Source: Ruminococcus sp. YRD2003 (GTDB taxonomy: Bacteria > Bacillota > Clostridia > Oscillospirales > Ruminococcaceae). From it: DNA of 64,000 nt. The first letter of the stretch is position 1, and each line of letters begins with the position of its first letter. Both the position numbers and the translations under genes were made by a program. Of this stretch, positions 35,191 through 44,402 are shown piece by piece. Under the pieces are notes generated by a model. The model was given only the letters and a program-made list of their open reading frames with translations. It did not search any database and was not told the origin of the DNA. Location of the stretch: contig FNZT01000009.1 of the NCBI GenBank assembly GCA_900109435.1, positions 115,095-179,094 on the forward strand. The letters are read 5' to 3'.

Positions 35191-36396
35191 ATGACTATAC
35201 TTGACAGGCTCACTCAGCGTGAGCAGTGGGAGAGCTTTTACAGATACAAGTGCTCGCTGACGGGCAGCTCCGCCTTTTGCAGGGAGCTCCGCCGCTTCAT
35301 CGACGAGGGGGGCTACCTGCCCGTATGCGAGAGAATAAGGCGCGGGGAGCCCTTCCCGCTGCCGAGAAAGTCCTTCATCAGCAAGCTCGATACGCAAAAG
35401 AAACGTGTCGTTTACACCTATCCCGAGGCAGAAAATACGGTGCTGAAGCTGCTGACATATCTGCTTCTCAGGAAGTACGACGGGCTTTTCGGCAGCGGAC
35501 TGTACTCCTTCCGCCCGAACAGGACGGCAAAGGACGCGATAAGGCGGCTGACGGGCACTCGGAATATAGACGGTTTGTACTCGTATAAGGCTGATATAAG
35601 CAACTATTTCAACTCTGTACCGACGGCGAAGTTACTGCCTGTGCTGGAGGAGGTCACCGCAGGGGACGGGGAGCTTTACGACTTCCTGAGCAGACTGCTC
35701 TCGGAGCCGCGCGTCATCGACGGCAGGGACGTTGTGACCGAGGATAAGGGCATCATGGCGGGAACCCCGCTTTCTGCATTCTACGCGAACATCTACCTCA
35801 TGGAGCTCGACCGCTTTTTTGAACGGCAGGGGATACCCTATGGGCGCTACTCCGATGATATCATCCTGTTTGCGGACTCTATGGAGGAGTGTAAGCGGTA
35901 TGCCGAGATACTTCGCGGTCTCATCGCAGAACGCGGTCTCACGATAAATCCGTCAAAGGAGTGCTTCAGCGCACCGCATGAAGGCTGGACTTTCCTCGGC
36001 TTCTCTTACAGGGACGGCACAGTCGACATTGCACCTGCTTCGGTGAAGAAGCTGAAAGGCAAGATGAGGCGCAAGGCGAGGGCGTTGGTGCGCTGGAGGA
36101 AGCGTAATGAGATCGACGGTGAAAAGGCTGCCCTGGCGTTTATCCGCATATTCAACAGGAAGCTGTTCGAGTGCTCCGAGGGCAGCGAGCTGACGTGGAG
36201 CAGGTGGTTTTTCTCGGCGATAACGACGGACGTGAGCCTCCGCGGGATAGACCGCTACGCGCAGGACTGCGTGCGCTTCATCATCAGCGGCAGCCGCACG
36301 AAATCACGTTATAACGTGAGATACGAGGAGATACGCCGTCTCGGACTGCGCAGCCTCGTACATGAGTATTATAAGTTCGGGGAGGATAATACCTGA
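35191..36396 (+). CDS. Free-standing group-II-like reverse transcriptase
   Basis: 401 residues. The polymerase core is intact: catalytic Asp135 in YKADISNYF and Asp222/Asp223 in RYSDDIILF, with the template/primer segments YSFRPNRTAKDAI (near 105-117), GIMAGTPLSAFYANIYLMELD (near 188-207) and FLGFSYRDG (268-276). A basic thumb-like helix (SVKKLKGKMRRKARALVRWRKR) and ~95 unassigned residues follow. There is no maturase DNA-binding or HNH domain, and I see no intron around it, no retron NAxxH/VTG motifs and no DGR-style SQ motif. The ATG at 35191 has AAGGAG six bases up. The gene sits right behind the structured RNA and ends before a terminator. Confidence 0.9.
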   Translation: MTILDRLTQREQWESFYRYKCSLTGSSAFCRELRRFIDEGGYLPVCERIRRGEPFPLPRKSFISKLDTQKKRVVYTYPEAENTVLKLLTYLLLRKYDGLFGSGLYSFRPNRTAKDAIRRLTGTRNIDGLYSYKADISNYFNSVPTAKLLPVLEEVTAGDGELYDFLSRLLSEPRVIDGRDVVTEDKGIMAGTPLSAFYANIYLMELDRFFERQGIPYGRYSDDIILFADSMEECKRYAEILRGLIAERGLTINPSKECFSAPHEGWTFLGFSYRDGTVDIAPASVKKLKGKMRRKARALVRWRKRNEIDGEKAALAFIRIFNRKLFECSEGSELTWSRWFFSAITTDVSLRGIDRYAQDCVRFIISGSRTKSRYNVRYEEIRRLGLRSLVHEYYKFGEDNT

Positions 36397-36433
36397 AAAA
36401 AGCCCGCATACGGCGTTGTTCCGTATGCGGGCT
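36395..36433 (-). terminator. Terminator between RT and the LRR dockerin gene
   Basis: AGCCCGCATACGG pairs with CCGTATGCGGGCT (13 bp, 7-nt loop). The T6 tract follows on the minus strand, so it chiefly ends the LRR gene; on the plus strand the hairpin lacks a T run. Confidence 0.85.
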
Positions 36434-36447
36434 ATATTCATTCGTTT

Positions 36448-39400
36448 TTACTTTTTCTGTTTTTCAATGTATACGTCGAATTTTTCATCGCCGCCTGTTG
36501 AGAGGTATGAATAGTACGCGAGCACTATCGATGCATCCTTGGCGTCTATCTTGTTGTCTTCGTTGACGTCGGCAGCGTATTTTTCATTTTCGGTGAGTAA
36601 TCCACTGCCGCCTGTAGAGAGCTTTGAATACTGCACAAGCACGAACGATGCATCGTTTGCATCGACCTTGCCGTCGTGGTTCGGGTCGCCGAGGTCAACG
36701 GGTAACTCGCCGTGTCTGAGGTTCAGAGCCTTGCCCTCAGAAACGTAGAATATAAGGTCTGTGCCGTCATGTGCGAGGTCAAAAGTGCTGCCGTCGGACT
36801 GGGTGATAGTAAGCTTTTTGCCGTCTGCCGAGGGTGCCCATGTGAAGTCGAACGACTTGTTCTCCAATACTGCTCTTCCTGTTTTGTTGGGTGAGATAAC
36901 GAACTGGTAGATCTCATCTGACGTAACATCTCGCGGGATGCCCTTTACCACTGCTCCGTATACCAGCCAGTTTCCACAGAAATCGGACATATCAGGCCCA
37001 TCGGGGGTTGCAGATGTGGTCACAGCGGGCTCTGTGGTGGAAGCCGAAGCTGTGGTGGTCTGTGTTGCTGTGGTCGTTGCCGATCCTGTAGTCGAAGCAG
37101 CAGACTGTGTTGTCGAGGGCTGTGTTGCTGTAGTTGTAGTCTGTTCGGCAGATGTAGTTGTGGACTCGGTTGCAGTAGTGGTGGTGGTAGTTGTAGTAGT
37201 AGTAGTAGTAGTAGTAGTTGTTGTTGTTGTTGTTGTTGTTGCGGTCTCCTGCGCCTTGTCGTAGTCGTCAAGGAGCTCAAACTTGAGGTTGTTCTCCTTG
37301 GCGTAGGTCTCGGCTGTAGAGTCCTTATATCCGACGATGATAGTATCACTTACATTGTTGATATTGCACTCGGGATTCCTGAATATTATCCTCTCGGTTT
37401 TTGCCTTGCAGCCGCCGTTGCTGTATACTTTGTATTCGCCTGTGGGTTCATAATTCCATGTCTCACTGTTGTACTTGTATTCGGGGCAGAGGCGACCTGT
37501 ATAGCATTCCATGGTCTCGGGGAGGTCGAGTACCTTGAGTTCGCAGCCTGCGAGCTCGCCCCAGTCCATATCCTTGACCTTGCTCGGTACCTTTATCTCT
37601 TCAAGGGAGGTGCAGCTGGAGAATGCTCCGCCCCAGTCATAGCAGCCGAATATGTTCTCGACCGTTTCCGGTATCTCTACGTGCTTGATGAAGCTGTTGC
37701 CCTCGAATGCGCTTACCGCGATGATCTCGGTGCCGTCGGGGACTGTGTAGGAGCTGTCGGTCTTGGACTGCGGATAGTATTTCAGCGTCTTCATATCCTT
37801 GCTGAATATAACGCCGTCAAGTGATGCGTAGTTCTTGTTTGCGGGGTCGATGTTGACCGCGGCTATCTGCTCGTGGTCAAGGACGAATGCGCCTATCTCT
37901 TCAAGCGAGGCGGGAATATTGATAGCGCCGATGTTGCCTTCTGCGATGCCCCACCACGGGATACAGGAAGTACCCTCCTTGATTGTGAGGTCGAGAGGAG
38001 TATCGCTGTCAGAGCCTTTTAAAACGACAGCCTTGTCACCGAAATAGACAACGCCTTCGGTAAGGTTTTTGTACCACGGTGTTGAGGATACCCACTCCTT
38101 ATTAAAGTAATCAAGCTTGCCGTTTATTTCAAGTTCTGTAAGCGAATCACAGCCAATGAAGCCCTCGAACTGCCAGTCAAAGTCTGTGTTCTTGCCGAGC
38201 TTTACTGATGTGACCTTTTTGCAGTTCTCGAATGCAAGTCCGCAAATGGTGAGCTTGATATCGTCGTCGGTCGTGAACTCGCCCTCATAGCCCTCGGGGA
38301 GAGCGATGAGGTCACGGTGTTCAAGGTCATCATACCATGTGTAGCGTCTGCAAAGAGCGCCGTTTACCGAGAAGTAATAGGGGTTGTCCTTGTCGACGTT
38401 GAAAGCGGTCAGCGAAGGCATATCCGAGCAGAATAAATTGTCCATATATGTAAGGCTTGCGGGGATATTGATAACAGTGATGTCGGGGTTGCCTCTGAAT
38501 ACCGCGCTCATCGAGCTGATACCGTCGGGGATAGTTACCTCGCCTGTAAGGTGCTTGAGCACCTTTATTGCCTTGCTCTTCGGAACGTATTTCCCCTGCT
38601 CGCTGTCATAGCGGTAATCGCCATTTTTAGCAATGAGGAAATCACCGCTGACCTCAAAGTTCTCACTGCCTTCCTTTGCCTTGATATCGCAGGTATCAGG
38701 GATGTTGATAGTCTCAAAGACCGACAGGTACTTCGGAAGCGTTATGGATGTCACCTTGTCCTTCCACGCAGAGCCGTGGATATCAAGTGTTGTGACCTTT
38801 GTGCCGTCTATCTCGTCGGGGATAACGACGTCGCCCTTGACGGTGTTATCAAAGCCGAATACTGTGGCATACGTGACCTCAGTGCTTATCCTGTTCCCGT
38901 TTTCGTCGTACTTGTAGTTTCCGTTTTCATCGTATTCGTACTGAGTGGATGTATAAGTATAATACTTGAAGCCGTTATAGGTCTTGAACTCTTTATGTTT
39001 TTCGGAGAAGAGGATATCAACTCTTCTTGAAATGTTAATATACGAGAAATCGTCTGGAACAGTAAGCGAGCTGAGTCTGCTTAGGTCAGCGCCCCAGCCT
39101 ATACCATCAACGGGCGCGCCGTCTATCTCTGCGGGAAAAACGAAGTCCTTCGGAGCGTCGCTGTTGACGTGTACTATCCTCAGCGTTGTCTGTTCCACGT
39201 ATTCGTAGGTGCCGTCGTCCTTCTCATTGCGGACGTTGCTGATGTTTTTTGAATACACTACTCCGTCTTTGAGAATGAATTGTTCATTGCCTTCGGGAAT
39301 GATGATATCGACATTTGCGGGAATGTAGTCGATACCGCTCCGAAATGCCTTTGTGACCGTTATTGACCTTACATTGCTCAGGTCTGCATTACGGAATTCC

Positions 39401-39708
39401 CATTCCAGTTTTTTGACGGGCAGACCGTCTATCTCGTCGGGCAGTACGATATCGCCCGCAGCCTCGCCCTCGAAGCCTGTTATCGAGGCGCAGTAGACTG
39501 TCACGTTTGATGTCGTGCCGTCATCGTTCTCAACAGTTTTCGAGCCGTCATTTGACTTCCAGTAGGTGAATGACGTGGGCTGGACTGTGACAACAGTCTC
39601 TTCTGCCGCAAATACCATAGATACGCACTTCTGCACTATGGTTGACGGCGTGAACGCGCCGACTGCTGCCATTGCGGTGGTGACAGCAAGAATTTTCCTC
39701 CAATTCAT
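36448..39708 (-). CDS. Large secreted leucine-rich-repeat (BspA-like) protein with dockerin
   Basis: 1086 residues. A signal peptide (about 1-36, ending VFAAEE) is followed by many BspA/LRR_5-type repeats (about 80-800; units such as VVIPDEIDGTKVTTLDI, INIPASLTYM, VEIPETVENI). A Thr-rich linker follows (about 830-900, with about 18 consecutive Thr), then a ~90-residue beta domain, and a C-terminal type I dockerin (about 1003-1080; DPNHDGKVDANDASFVL and DVNEDNKIDAKDASIVL). This dockerin differs from those of the xylanase and the Cthe_2159-like protein. Such repeats bind proteins or glycans rather than catalyse. The start has GGAGGTC and a vegetative promoter. Confidence 0.9.
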   Translation of the reverse strand: MNWRKILAVTTAMAAVGAFTPSTIVQKCVSMVFAAEETVVTVQPTSFTYWKSNDGSKTVENDDGTTSNVTVYCASITGFEGEAAGDIVLPDEIDGLPVKKLEWEFRNADLSNVRSITVTKAFRSGIDYIPANVDIIIPEGNEQFILKDGVVYSKNISNVRNEKDDGTYEYVEQTTLRIVHVNSDAPKDFVFPAEIDGAPVDGIGWGADLSRLSSLTVPDDFSYINISRRVDILFSEKHKEFKTYNGFKYYTYTSTQYEYDENGNYKYDENGNRISTEVTYATVFGFDNTVKGDVVIPDEIDGTKVTTLDIHGSAWKDKVTSITLPKYLSVFETINIPDTCDIKAKEGSENFEVSGDFLIAKNGDYRYDSEQGKYVPKSKAIKVLKHLTGEVTIPDGISSMSAVFRGNPDITVINIPASLTYMDNLFCSDMPSLTAFNVDKDNPYYFSVNGALCRRYTWYDDLEHRDLIALPEGYEGEFTTDDDIKLTICGLAFENCKKVTSVKLGKNTDFDWQFEGFIGCDSLTELEINGKLDYFNKEWVSSTPWYKNLTEGVVYFGDKAVVLKGSDSDTPLDLTIKEGTSCIPWWGIAEGNIGAINIPASLEEIGAFVLDHEQIAAVNIDPANKNYASLDGVIFSKDMKTLKYYPQSKTDSSYTVPDGTEIIAVSAFEGNSFIKHVEIPETVENIFGCYDWGGAFSSCTSLEEIKVPSKVKDMDWGELAGCELKVLDLPETMECYTGRLCPEYKYNSETWNYEPTGEYKVYSNGGCKAKTERIIFRNPECNINNVSDTIIVGYKDSTAETYAKENNLKFELLDDYDKAQETATTTTTTTTTTTTTTTTTTTTTTATESTTTSAEQTTTTATQPSTTQSAASTTGSATTTATQTTTASASTTEPAVTTSATPDGPDMSDFCGNWLVYGAVVKGIPRDVTSDEIYQFVISPNKTGRAVLENKSFDFTWAPSADGKKLTITQSDGSTFDLAHDGTDLIFYVSEGKALNLRHGELPVDLGDPNHDGKVDANDASFVLVQYSKLSTGGSGLLTENEKYAADVNEDNKIDAKDASIVLAYYSYLSTGGDEKFDVYIEKQKK

Positions 39709-40032
39709 GAATTGACCTCCTTACAAACTTGACATTGTTATTTCAAAATAACAATATAAATATTATATCACGCTATATCAAAAATTGCAAGGGGATATGG
39801 TGAAATAGTGAAAAATAATTCAAATCAACGCGGTTTACATACAAATTTAACGAAAAATCAGTCGGAAATTGCGGGCTTTAGCGCAGCAAAGTGACAAATG
39901 TAACATAAATTGTGATTTTTGTAATCTTTACAAACCTTTTAAAATGATGGTAAAATTATATATATTTTTTGTTTTCGACTCGGCACTCGGTCGGGTCTCT
40001 TTTAGGATATGTTGGGGGTCAATACACAAAAA
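39709..40032. other. Divergent intergenic region between LRR-dockerin and MATE genes
   Basis: Holds the minus-strand promoter at 39762-39790 and a hairpin in the LRR leader (ATTGTTATTT / AAATAACAAT, 39734-39755). On the plus strand there is a possible promoter TTTACA (39927-39932), 18 bp, TAAAAT (39951-39956) for the MATE gene. Nothing coding is seen. Confidence 0.5.
39762..39790 (-). promoter_or_regulatory. Vegetative promoter of the LRR-dockerin gene
   Basis: Minus strand TTGCAA (39790-39785), 17-bp spacer, TATAAT (39767-39762). Confidence 0.75.
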
Positions 40033-41400
40033 ATGGACAACAGAACAATAAAAAGCGATTTTTTCAGGTATATTTTCGCTAATATCATCAGTTCGATAGG
40101 TGTTTCGGTGTATATTCTTATCGACACCTTTTTCATCTCGAAGGGCCTGGGGGCGGACGGTCTTGCCGCGCTCAACCTTTCACTTCCCGTTTTCAGCTTT
40201 CTTAACGGATTCGGACTTATGCTCGGTATGGGCGGCGGAAGCATTTTCTCCATGCTCTATTGCAGGACCGAGCGCAGAGAGACCGACAGGGTGTTCACTA
40301 ACGCTTTCTTTTGCCTTGTGCTGATTGCCGTGCTCTTTGAGGCGGCGGGGCTCTTCCTCTCGGGGCAGATAACTCATCTTCTCGGAGCCGATGACAGCGT
40401 TTTCGCTCTCTCGCATGACTACCTGAAGACGATACTGCTCTTCTCACCCGCGTTCCTGCTCAACAATCTGCTGGTATGTTTCCTGCGCAACGACTGCGCT
40501 CCGAAGCTCGCAATGCTCGGCATACTGAGCGGCAGCCTTGCGAACGTGGTGCTCGACTACGTTTTCATATTCACTCTGGGTATGGGAATGAGAGGGGCGG
40601 CGCTCGCGACAAGCATTGCCCCCTTCGTGAGCATGGCGATAATGAGCCTGCACTTCCTCACGGGCTGGAATGCGTTCAGCCTGCGTCTGATGCGTCCGTC
40701 ATGGAGCATCATCAGGGAGATAGTCTCGCTCGGACTTCATGCTTTCTTCACCGAGGTCTCGGGTGGACTGGTCATACTCGTTTTCAACTTCGTTATCTAC
40801 CGTCTTATGGGCAATACTGGTATTGCTGCATACGGCGTAATAGCCAATATCGCCATTGTGTTCACGGCAGTGTTCATCGGTCTTGCGAGCGGTGTTCAGC
40901 CGCTGATGTGCCGCTATCACGGACGCAGTGCGGATTCCGCGATAAAGTATCTGCTGCGTCTGTCAGTTGTGACCGCTGTCATTCTTGCTGTATTGTCTTA
41001 TATTATAGTATTCGTTCACACATCGCTGATAGTGAGCGTGTTCAACGGCTCCGACGACGGAATGATGCGTGAGATAGCCGAGAACGGACTCAGAAGCTAC
41101 TTCCTCTATATGCCGTTCATGGGTGTCAACGCGATAATGTCGGTGTTCTTCTCTGCGAACGAAAAGCCTCATATCGCGCAGATGATATCGCTGCTGAGAG
41201 GTACGTTCCTTGTCATACCTGCTGTATTCCTTGCATATGTCCTCCACAGTATCGGGCTGGTCTGGCTGGCTGTTCCTATATCCGAGCTCATCACCACTGT
41301 GACCGCACTCTGTATCTACTTCGTCAGACAGAGAAGAAGCCAGGAGGTATATACGGCTATGACTCTGTCGCAGAACAAAAAGATAATCGCCAGGAATTGA
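40033..41400 (+). CDS. MATE-family multidrug/metabolite efflux transporter
   Basis: About 455 residues with twelve hydrophobic segments in two six-helix halves, the MATE layout. It opens IKSDFFRYIFANIISSIGVSVYILIDTFFISKGLG, typical of the family's Na+- or H+-driven exporters. The start is uncertain: the ATG at 40033 gives the usual N-terminus (MDNRTIKSDFF) but only a distant GGGGGTC; the ATG at 40009 is an alternative with a very close AGGA. The substrate is unknown. A strong terminator ends it. Confidence 0.88.
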   Translation: MDNRTIKSDFFRYIFANIISSIGVSVYILIDTFFISKGLGADGLAALNLSLPVFSFLNGFGLMLGMGGGSIFSMLYCRTERRETDRVFTNAFFCLVLIAVLFEAAGLFLSGQITHLLGADDSVFALSHDYLKTILLFSPAFLLNNLLVCFLRNDCAPKLAMLGILSGSLANVVLDYVFIFTLGMGMRGAALATSIAPFVSMAIMSLHFLTGWNAFSLRLMRPSWSIIREIVSLGLHAFFTEVSGGLVILVFNFVIYRLMGNTGIAAYGVIANIAIVFTAVFIGLASGVQPLMCRYHGRSADSAIKYLLRLSVVTAVILAVLSYIIVFVHTSLIVSVFNGSDDGMMREIAENGLRSYFLYMPFMGVNAIMSVFFSANEKPHIAQMISLLRGTFLVIPAVFLAYVLHSIGLVWLAVPISELITTVTALCIYFVRQRRSQEVYTAMTLSQNKKIIARN

Positions 41401-41420
41401 CCTCCTTTCCTGTATCTATG

Positions 41421-41458
41421 AAGAAAGACGCACGCTCAGCGTGCGTCTTTCTTCTTTT
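41421..41458 (+). terminator. Rho-independent terminator
   Basis: A 15-bp stem, AAGAAAGACGCACGC with GCGTGCGTCTTTCTT around TCA, then CTTTT. The next promoter starts three bases later. Confidence 0.9.
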
Positions 41459-41460
41459 AA

Positions 41461-41489
41461 TTGACAATTCTGCGTATTTGGTTTATAAT
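41461..41489 (+). promoter_or_regulatory. Consensus vegetative promoter of the ABC transporter gene
   Basis: TTGACA (41461-41466), exactly 17 bp, TATAAT (41484-41489): a perfect sigma-A promoter, 34 bp before the start codon. Confidence 0.9.
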
Positions 41490-41523
41490 TTGATTGTTAT
41501 AAAAACGTACAGGAGGAATGTCT

Positions 41524-43380
41524 ATGCCGCCGCCGAATGGCAGGTTCGGTCCTGGTTACCTGACCGATGAGGAAAAAAAGAACAAGCCGAAAGTGACAAA
41601 AAAACTCATAAAGCGTATATTCTCATATCTGCTTCCCTACAAGCTGCAAATGCTCTTCGTCCTTGCAGCGATACTCTGTTCGGCTGTCCTTACTCTTCTG
41701 CCGTCGGTACTGACAGGAAGGATAATCGACGATGGTCTGATCGCAAAGAATATGCGTGCTCTGGTGCTGTATATACTGCTGTCGTTCGGAGTCACTCTCC
41801 TTGCGAACCTGATCGGTATACTCGAGAGCTACCTCAATACGTGGATAGCTCAGCACATCACGTTCGATATGCGGAATTCCATGTATGCTCACCTGCAAAA
41901 GATGTCCATGCGCTTCTTTACAAGCAACAATCAGGGCGATATAATTACCCGTATGACAAGCGATATCTCAGGCGTTCAGCAGATAATCACAAGCACCCTG
42001 ACAAGCATAATCTCCAACACTATCACACTGACCGTCGCACTGATACTGATGTTCAGCGAGAACTGGAAGCTCGCTCTCGTAGGCATAGCTGTAGTACCGC
42101 TGTTCGTTATACCGACGCGCAGCGCGGGCAAGCGCCGCTGGTCGATAACAAAGGACTCACAGGCTTGCAGCGATGAGATAAACGGCATACTCAACGAGAC
42201 CCTTTCCGTCAGCGGGCAGCTCCTCGTGAAGCAGTTCGGAATGGAGGAGAAGGAGTATGAACATTATGAGTCCGTCAACCGCAAAATGATAGGCCTCAAC
42301 ATCAAGGAGAGCATGGCGGGCAGGTGGTTCCGCATGGCGCTCGGAACGTTCACGAACATCGGTCCTATGCTGATATACCTCGTCGGCGGTATCATAATGA
42401 TGCGCTTTGACAAGACGATAACCGTAGGACAGATAAGCGTTCTCGTGGCACTGCTCGGCAAGATGTATATGCCAGTGAATCAGCTCCTGAACATACAGGT
42501 GGACTGGATACGCTCTATGGCGATGTTTACCCGTATTTTCGACTACTACGACATGAAGCCCGAAATAGAGAATGCTCCCGACGCTGTTCGTCCGAGTTCC
42601 GCTGAGGGAGAGGTCGAGTTCCGCAATGTGCGCTTCTATTATGAGCCCGAGCGCGAGATACTCCACGATATAAGCTTCACTCTCGGCAAGGGCAAGTGCA
42701 TTGCTATCGTAGGACCGTCAGGCTCGGGCAAGAGCACGCTCATAAACCTTATCCCGCGATTTTATGATGTCATCGGCGGCAGCGTGCTGTTCGACGGCAA
42801 AGATGTCCGCAGCCTTGACCTCGGTTTTCTCCGCGAGAATATCGGTATCGTCAGTCAGGAGACCTACCTGTTCAACGGTACGATACGCGAGAACCTTCTC
42901 TATGCCAAGCCCGACGCGACTGAGGCGGAGCTCATCGAGGCGTGCAAGCGGGCGAACATTTACGACTTCATCGAGAAACAGGAGACGTGGCTCGATACGG
43001 TCGTCGGCAACCGCGGTCTGAAGCTCTCGGGCGGCGAGAAGCAGCGCATCTCTATTGCGCGTATTCTGCTGAAAGACCCTGCACTAATGATATTCGATGA
43101 GGCGACCTCGGCGCTCGATTCCATATCCGAGCAGAAGATACAGGACGCGATAGAGCCGCTCATTGCCTCGCGAACGAGCATACTCATCGCGCATCGCCTC
43201 TCTACTATTCTCGCTGCGGACGAGATACTCGTCATCAAGGACGGCGAGATCGCCGAGCGCGGTACTCATCAGGAGCTCGTCGGAGCGGGCGGTGTGTATA
43301 CTCAGCTCTACGAGACACAGTTCAGCAAGGCGACCGAGCATATTCAGCCCGAATTCAGCTACTCCGAGGGAGAAAACTGA
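41524..43380 (+). CDS. ABC exporter, fused membrane and ATPase domains
   Basis: 618 residues. Six membrane helices (about 40-330) precede one nucleotide-binding domain (about 360-590). Walker A is GPSGSGKST, the Q-loop GIVSQETYLF, the signature LSGGEKQR, Walker B LMIFDEATSALD and the switch His is in IAHRLST. As a half transporter it must dimerise. The type resembles lipid/multidrug exporters (MsbA/BmrA-like). I chose 41524 (seven bases after GGAGG) over 41518. It is a single gene between two terminators. Confidence 0.95.
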   Translation: MPPPNGRFGPGYLTDEEKKNKPKVTKKLIKRIFSYLLPYKLQMLFVLAAILCSAVLTLLPSVLTGRIIDDGLIAKNMRALVLYILLSFGVTLLANLIGILESYLNTWIAQHITFDMRNSMYAHLQKMSMRFFTSNNQGDIITRMTSDISGVQQIITSTLTSIISNTITLTVALILMFSENWKLALVGIAVVPLFVIPTRSAGKRRWSITKDSQACSDEINGILNETLSVSGQLLVKQFGMEEKEYEHYESVNRKMIGLNIKESMAGRWFRMALGTFTNIGPMLIYLVGGIIMMRFDKTITVGQISVLVALLGKMYMPVNQLLNIQVDWIRSMAMFTRIFDYYDMKPEIENAPDAVRPSSAEGEVEFRNVRFYYEPEREILHDISFTLGKGKCIAIVGPSGSGKSTLINLIPRFYDVIGGSVLFDGKDVRSLDLGFLRENIGIVSQETYLFNGTIRENLLYAKPDATEAELIEACKRANIYDFIEKQETWLDTVVGNRGLKLSGGEKQRISIARILLKDPALMIFDEATSALDSISEQKIQDAIEPLIASRTSILIAHRLSTILAADEILVIKDGEIAERGTHQELVGAGGVYTQLYETQFSKATEHIQPEFSYSEGEN

Positions 43381-43424
43381 GATGTTTCCGATGTCCCGAC
43401 TAAAGGCAGCACCAATCAAATAAC

Positions 43425-43465
43425 AAAAGCCTGTGTCCGTTTTTAGCGAACACAGGCTTTTTCTT
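43425..43465. terminator. Bidirectional terminator
   Basis: AAAAGCCTGTGT pairs with ACACAGGCTTTT around 13 nt, T-rich after. It is shared by the ABC gene (plus) and the DUF4097 gene (minus). Confidence 0.8.
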
Positions 43466-44402
43466 ATTCTTCGGTCTTTATCGTTACATCGCCCGACGCG
43501 GTGTCTATCGACACCTTGTTCGTCCCCGAGCCGCAAACGTAGGTATCGTCCTTCTTGGTAAAGGGGATATCTGAATCAAAGCTGCCTGACGCTGTGTCTA
43601 TGTCAGCTGTGAAGTCCGCGTCCTTCGGCAGCCACAGCGTTATATCGCCCGATGAAGCGTCCATTATCGTCTCGGAGGGCATAGCTCCGAGGCGGAGCTT
43701 GACATCGCCGCTCGACGAATCTGTGCTTATCTTTTCGGCACTCTTTACGTCGAGCTCTGCCTTGCCTGAGGAGCAGTTGGTGCTGACCTCACCGACTTTC
43801 TCTGCTTCGAGGTTTATGTTTCCCGATGAGGTGTCAATGGTTATCTTGTCGGATTCTCCTGTCTGCGTGAAGTAAATATTGCCCGACGAGGAGTCAATAT
43901 CGAAAATGTCGGCGGAGCAGCTGTCGAGCTGTGCTGCTCCCGAGGAGGTGTCAATGCTGAAATTCTCGGCATAGATACCGTCGAAGTGCGAACCTGCCGA
44001 CGAGCCGTCGTAGCGCAGATCTTTCAGCTCGGTATTCTTCGGAAGCTTGACTTCGAGCTTTTTCTCGGCGTTATCAAGACTGAAGTTTGTGCCCGACTTG
44101 CAGTAGCGGATATGGAGGGTGCTGCCGTCGAGCCATGTGTGTACCTGCTGAGCCTCCTTCAGCTCGACATTGCAGGTCTCGGTGACAGTGACGGTGTCTT
44201 TGTCGTGGTAGGAAACGTCCACATTGCCCGCGCTCCAGTCGATGTCGAGGGCGGTTATTGCGGTCGTGGTCTCAAAGTCTCCCGCTGAGTAGCTGTCTGC
44301 GTGGTCGTATACACTGGCGTTGTAGCTGAGTACGCAGCTCGTGAGCGGGAATATCATTGAAGCGGCTGTGAGTGCAGTCATTATTTTAGCAGATGTTTTC
44401 AT
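43464..44402 (-). CDS. DUF4097-family lipoprotein
   Basis: 312 residues. The lipoprotein signal peptide has its lipobox Cys near 23 (LTSC). About 200 residues follow of repeating short strands with the phrase SSG (DTSSGNI, DSSSGDV, DASSGDI, DTASGSF), the beta-solenoid of the DUF4097 family. It is anchored outside the membrane. It is the third gene of the ECF operon and overlaps the anti-sigma gene by one base (TAATG). A role in envelope sensing or protection follows from that position only. Confidence 0.88.
   Translation of the reverse strand: MKTSAKIMTALTAASMIFPLTSCVLSYNASVYDHADSYSAGDFETTTAITALDIDWSAGNVDVSYHDKDTVTVTETCNVELKEAQQVHTWLDGSTLHIRYCKSGTNFSLDNAEKKLEVKLPKNTELKDLRYDGSSAGSHFDGIYAENFSIDTSSGAAQLDSCSADIFDIDSSSGNIYFTQTGESDKITIDTSSGNINLEAEKVGEVSTNCSSGKAELDVKSAEKISTDSSSGDVKLRLGAMPSETIMDASSGDITLWLPKDADFTADIDTASGSFDSDIPFTKKDDTYVCGSGTNKVSIDTASGDVTIKTEE

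Noticed and set aside
34480..36396. Diversity-generating retroelement
   Set aside because: No pair of near-identical repeats with adenine-specific differences was seen near the RT, and the RT lacks the DGR-type SQ motif. A computed search could still overturn this.
35033..36396. Classical retron
   Set aside because: The RNA-then-RT order fits, but the RT lacks retron NAxxH and VTG signatures and resembles group II RTs; no clear branching-guanosine msr layout could be assigned.
35026..36440. Group II intron around the reverse transcriptase
   Set aside because: No domain V/VI-like hairpin or intron ends noticed after the RT, no maturase/endonuclease domains, and neighbouring genes are not interrupted.
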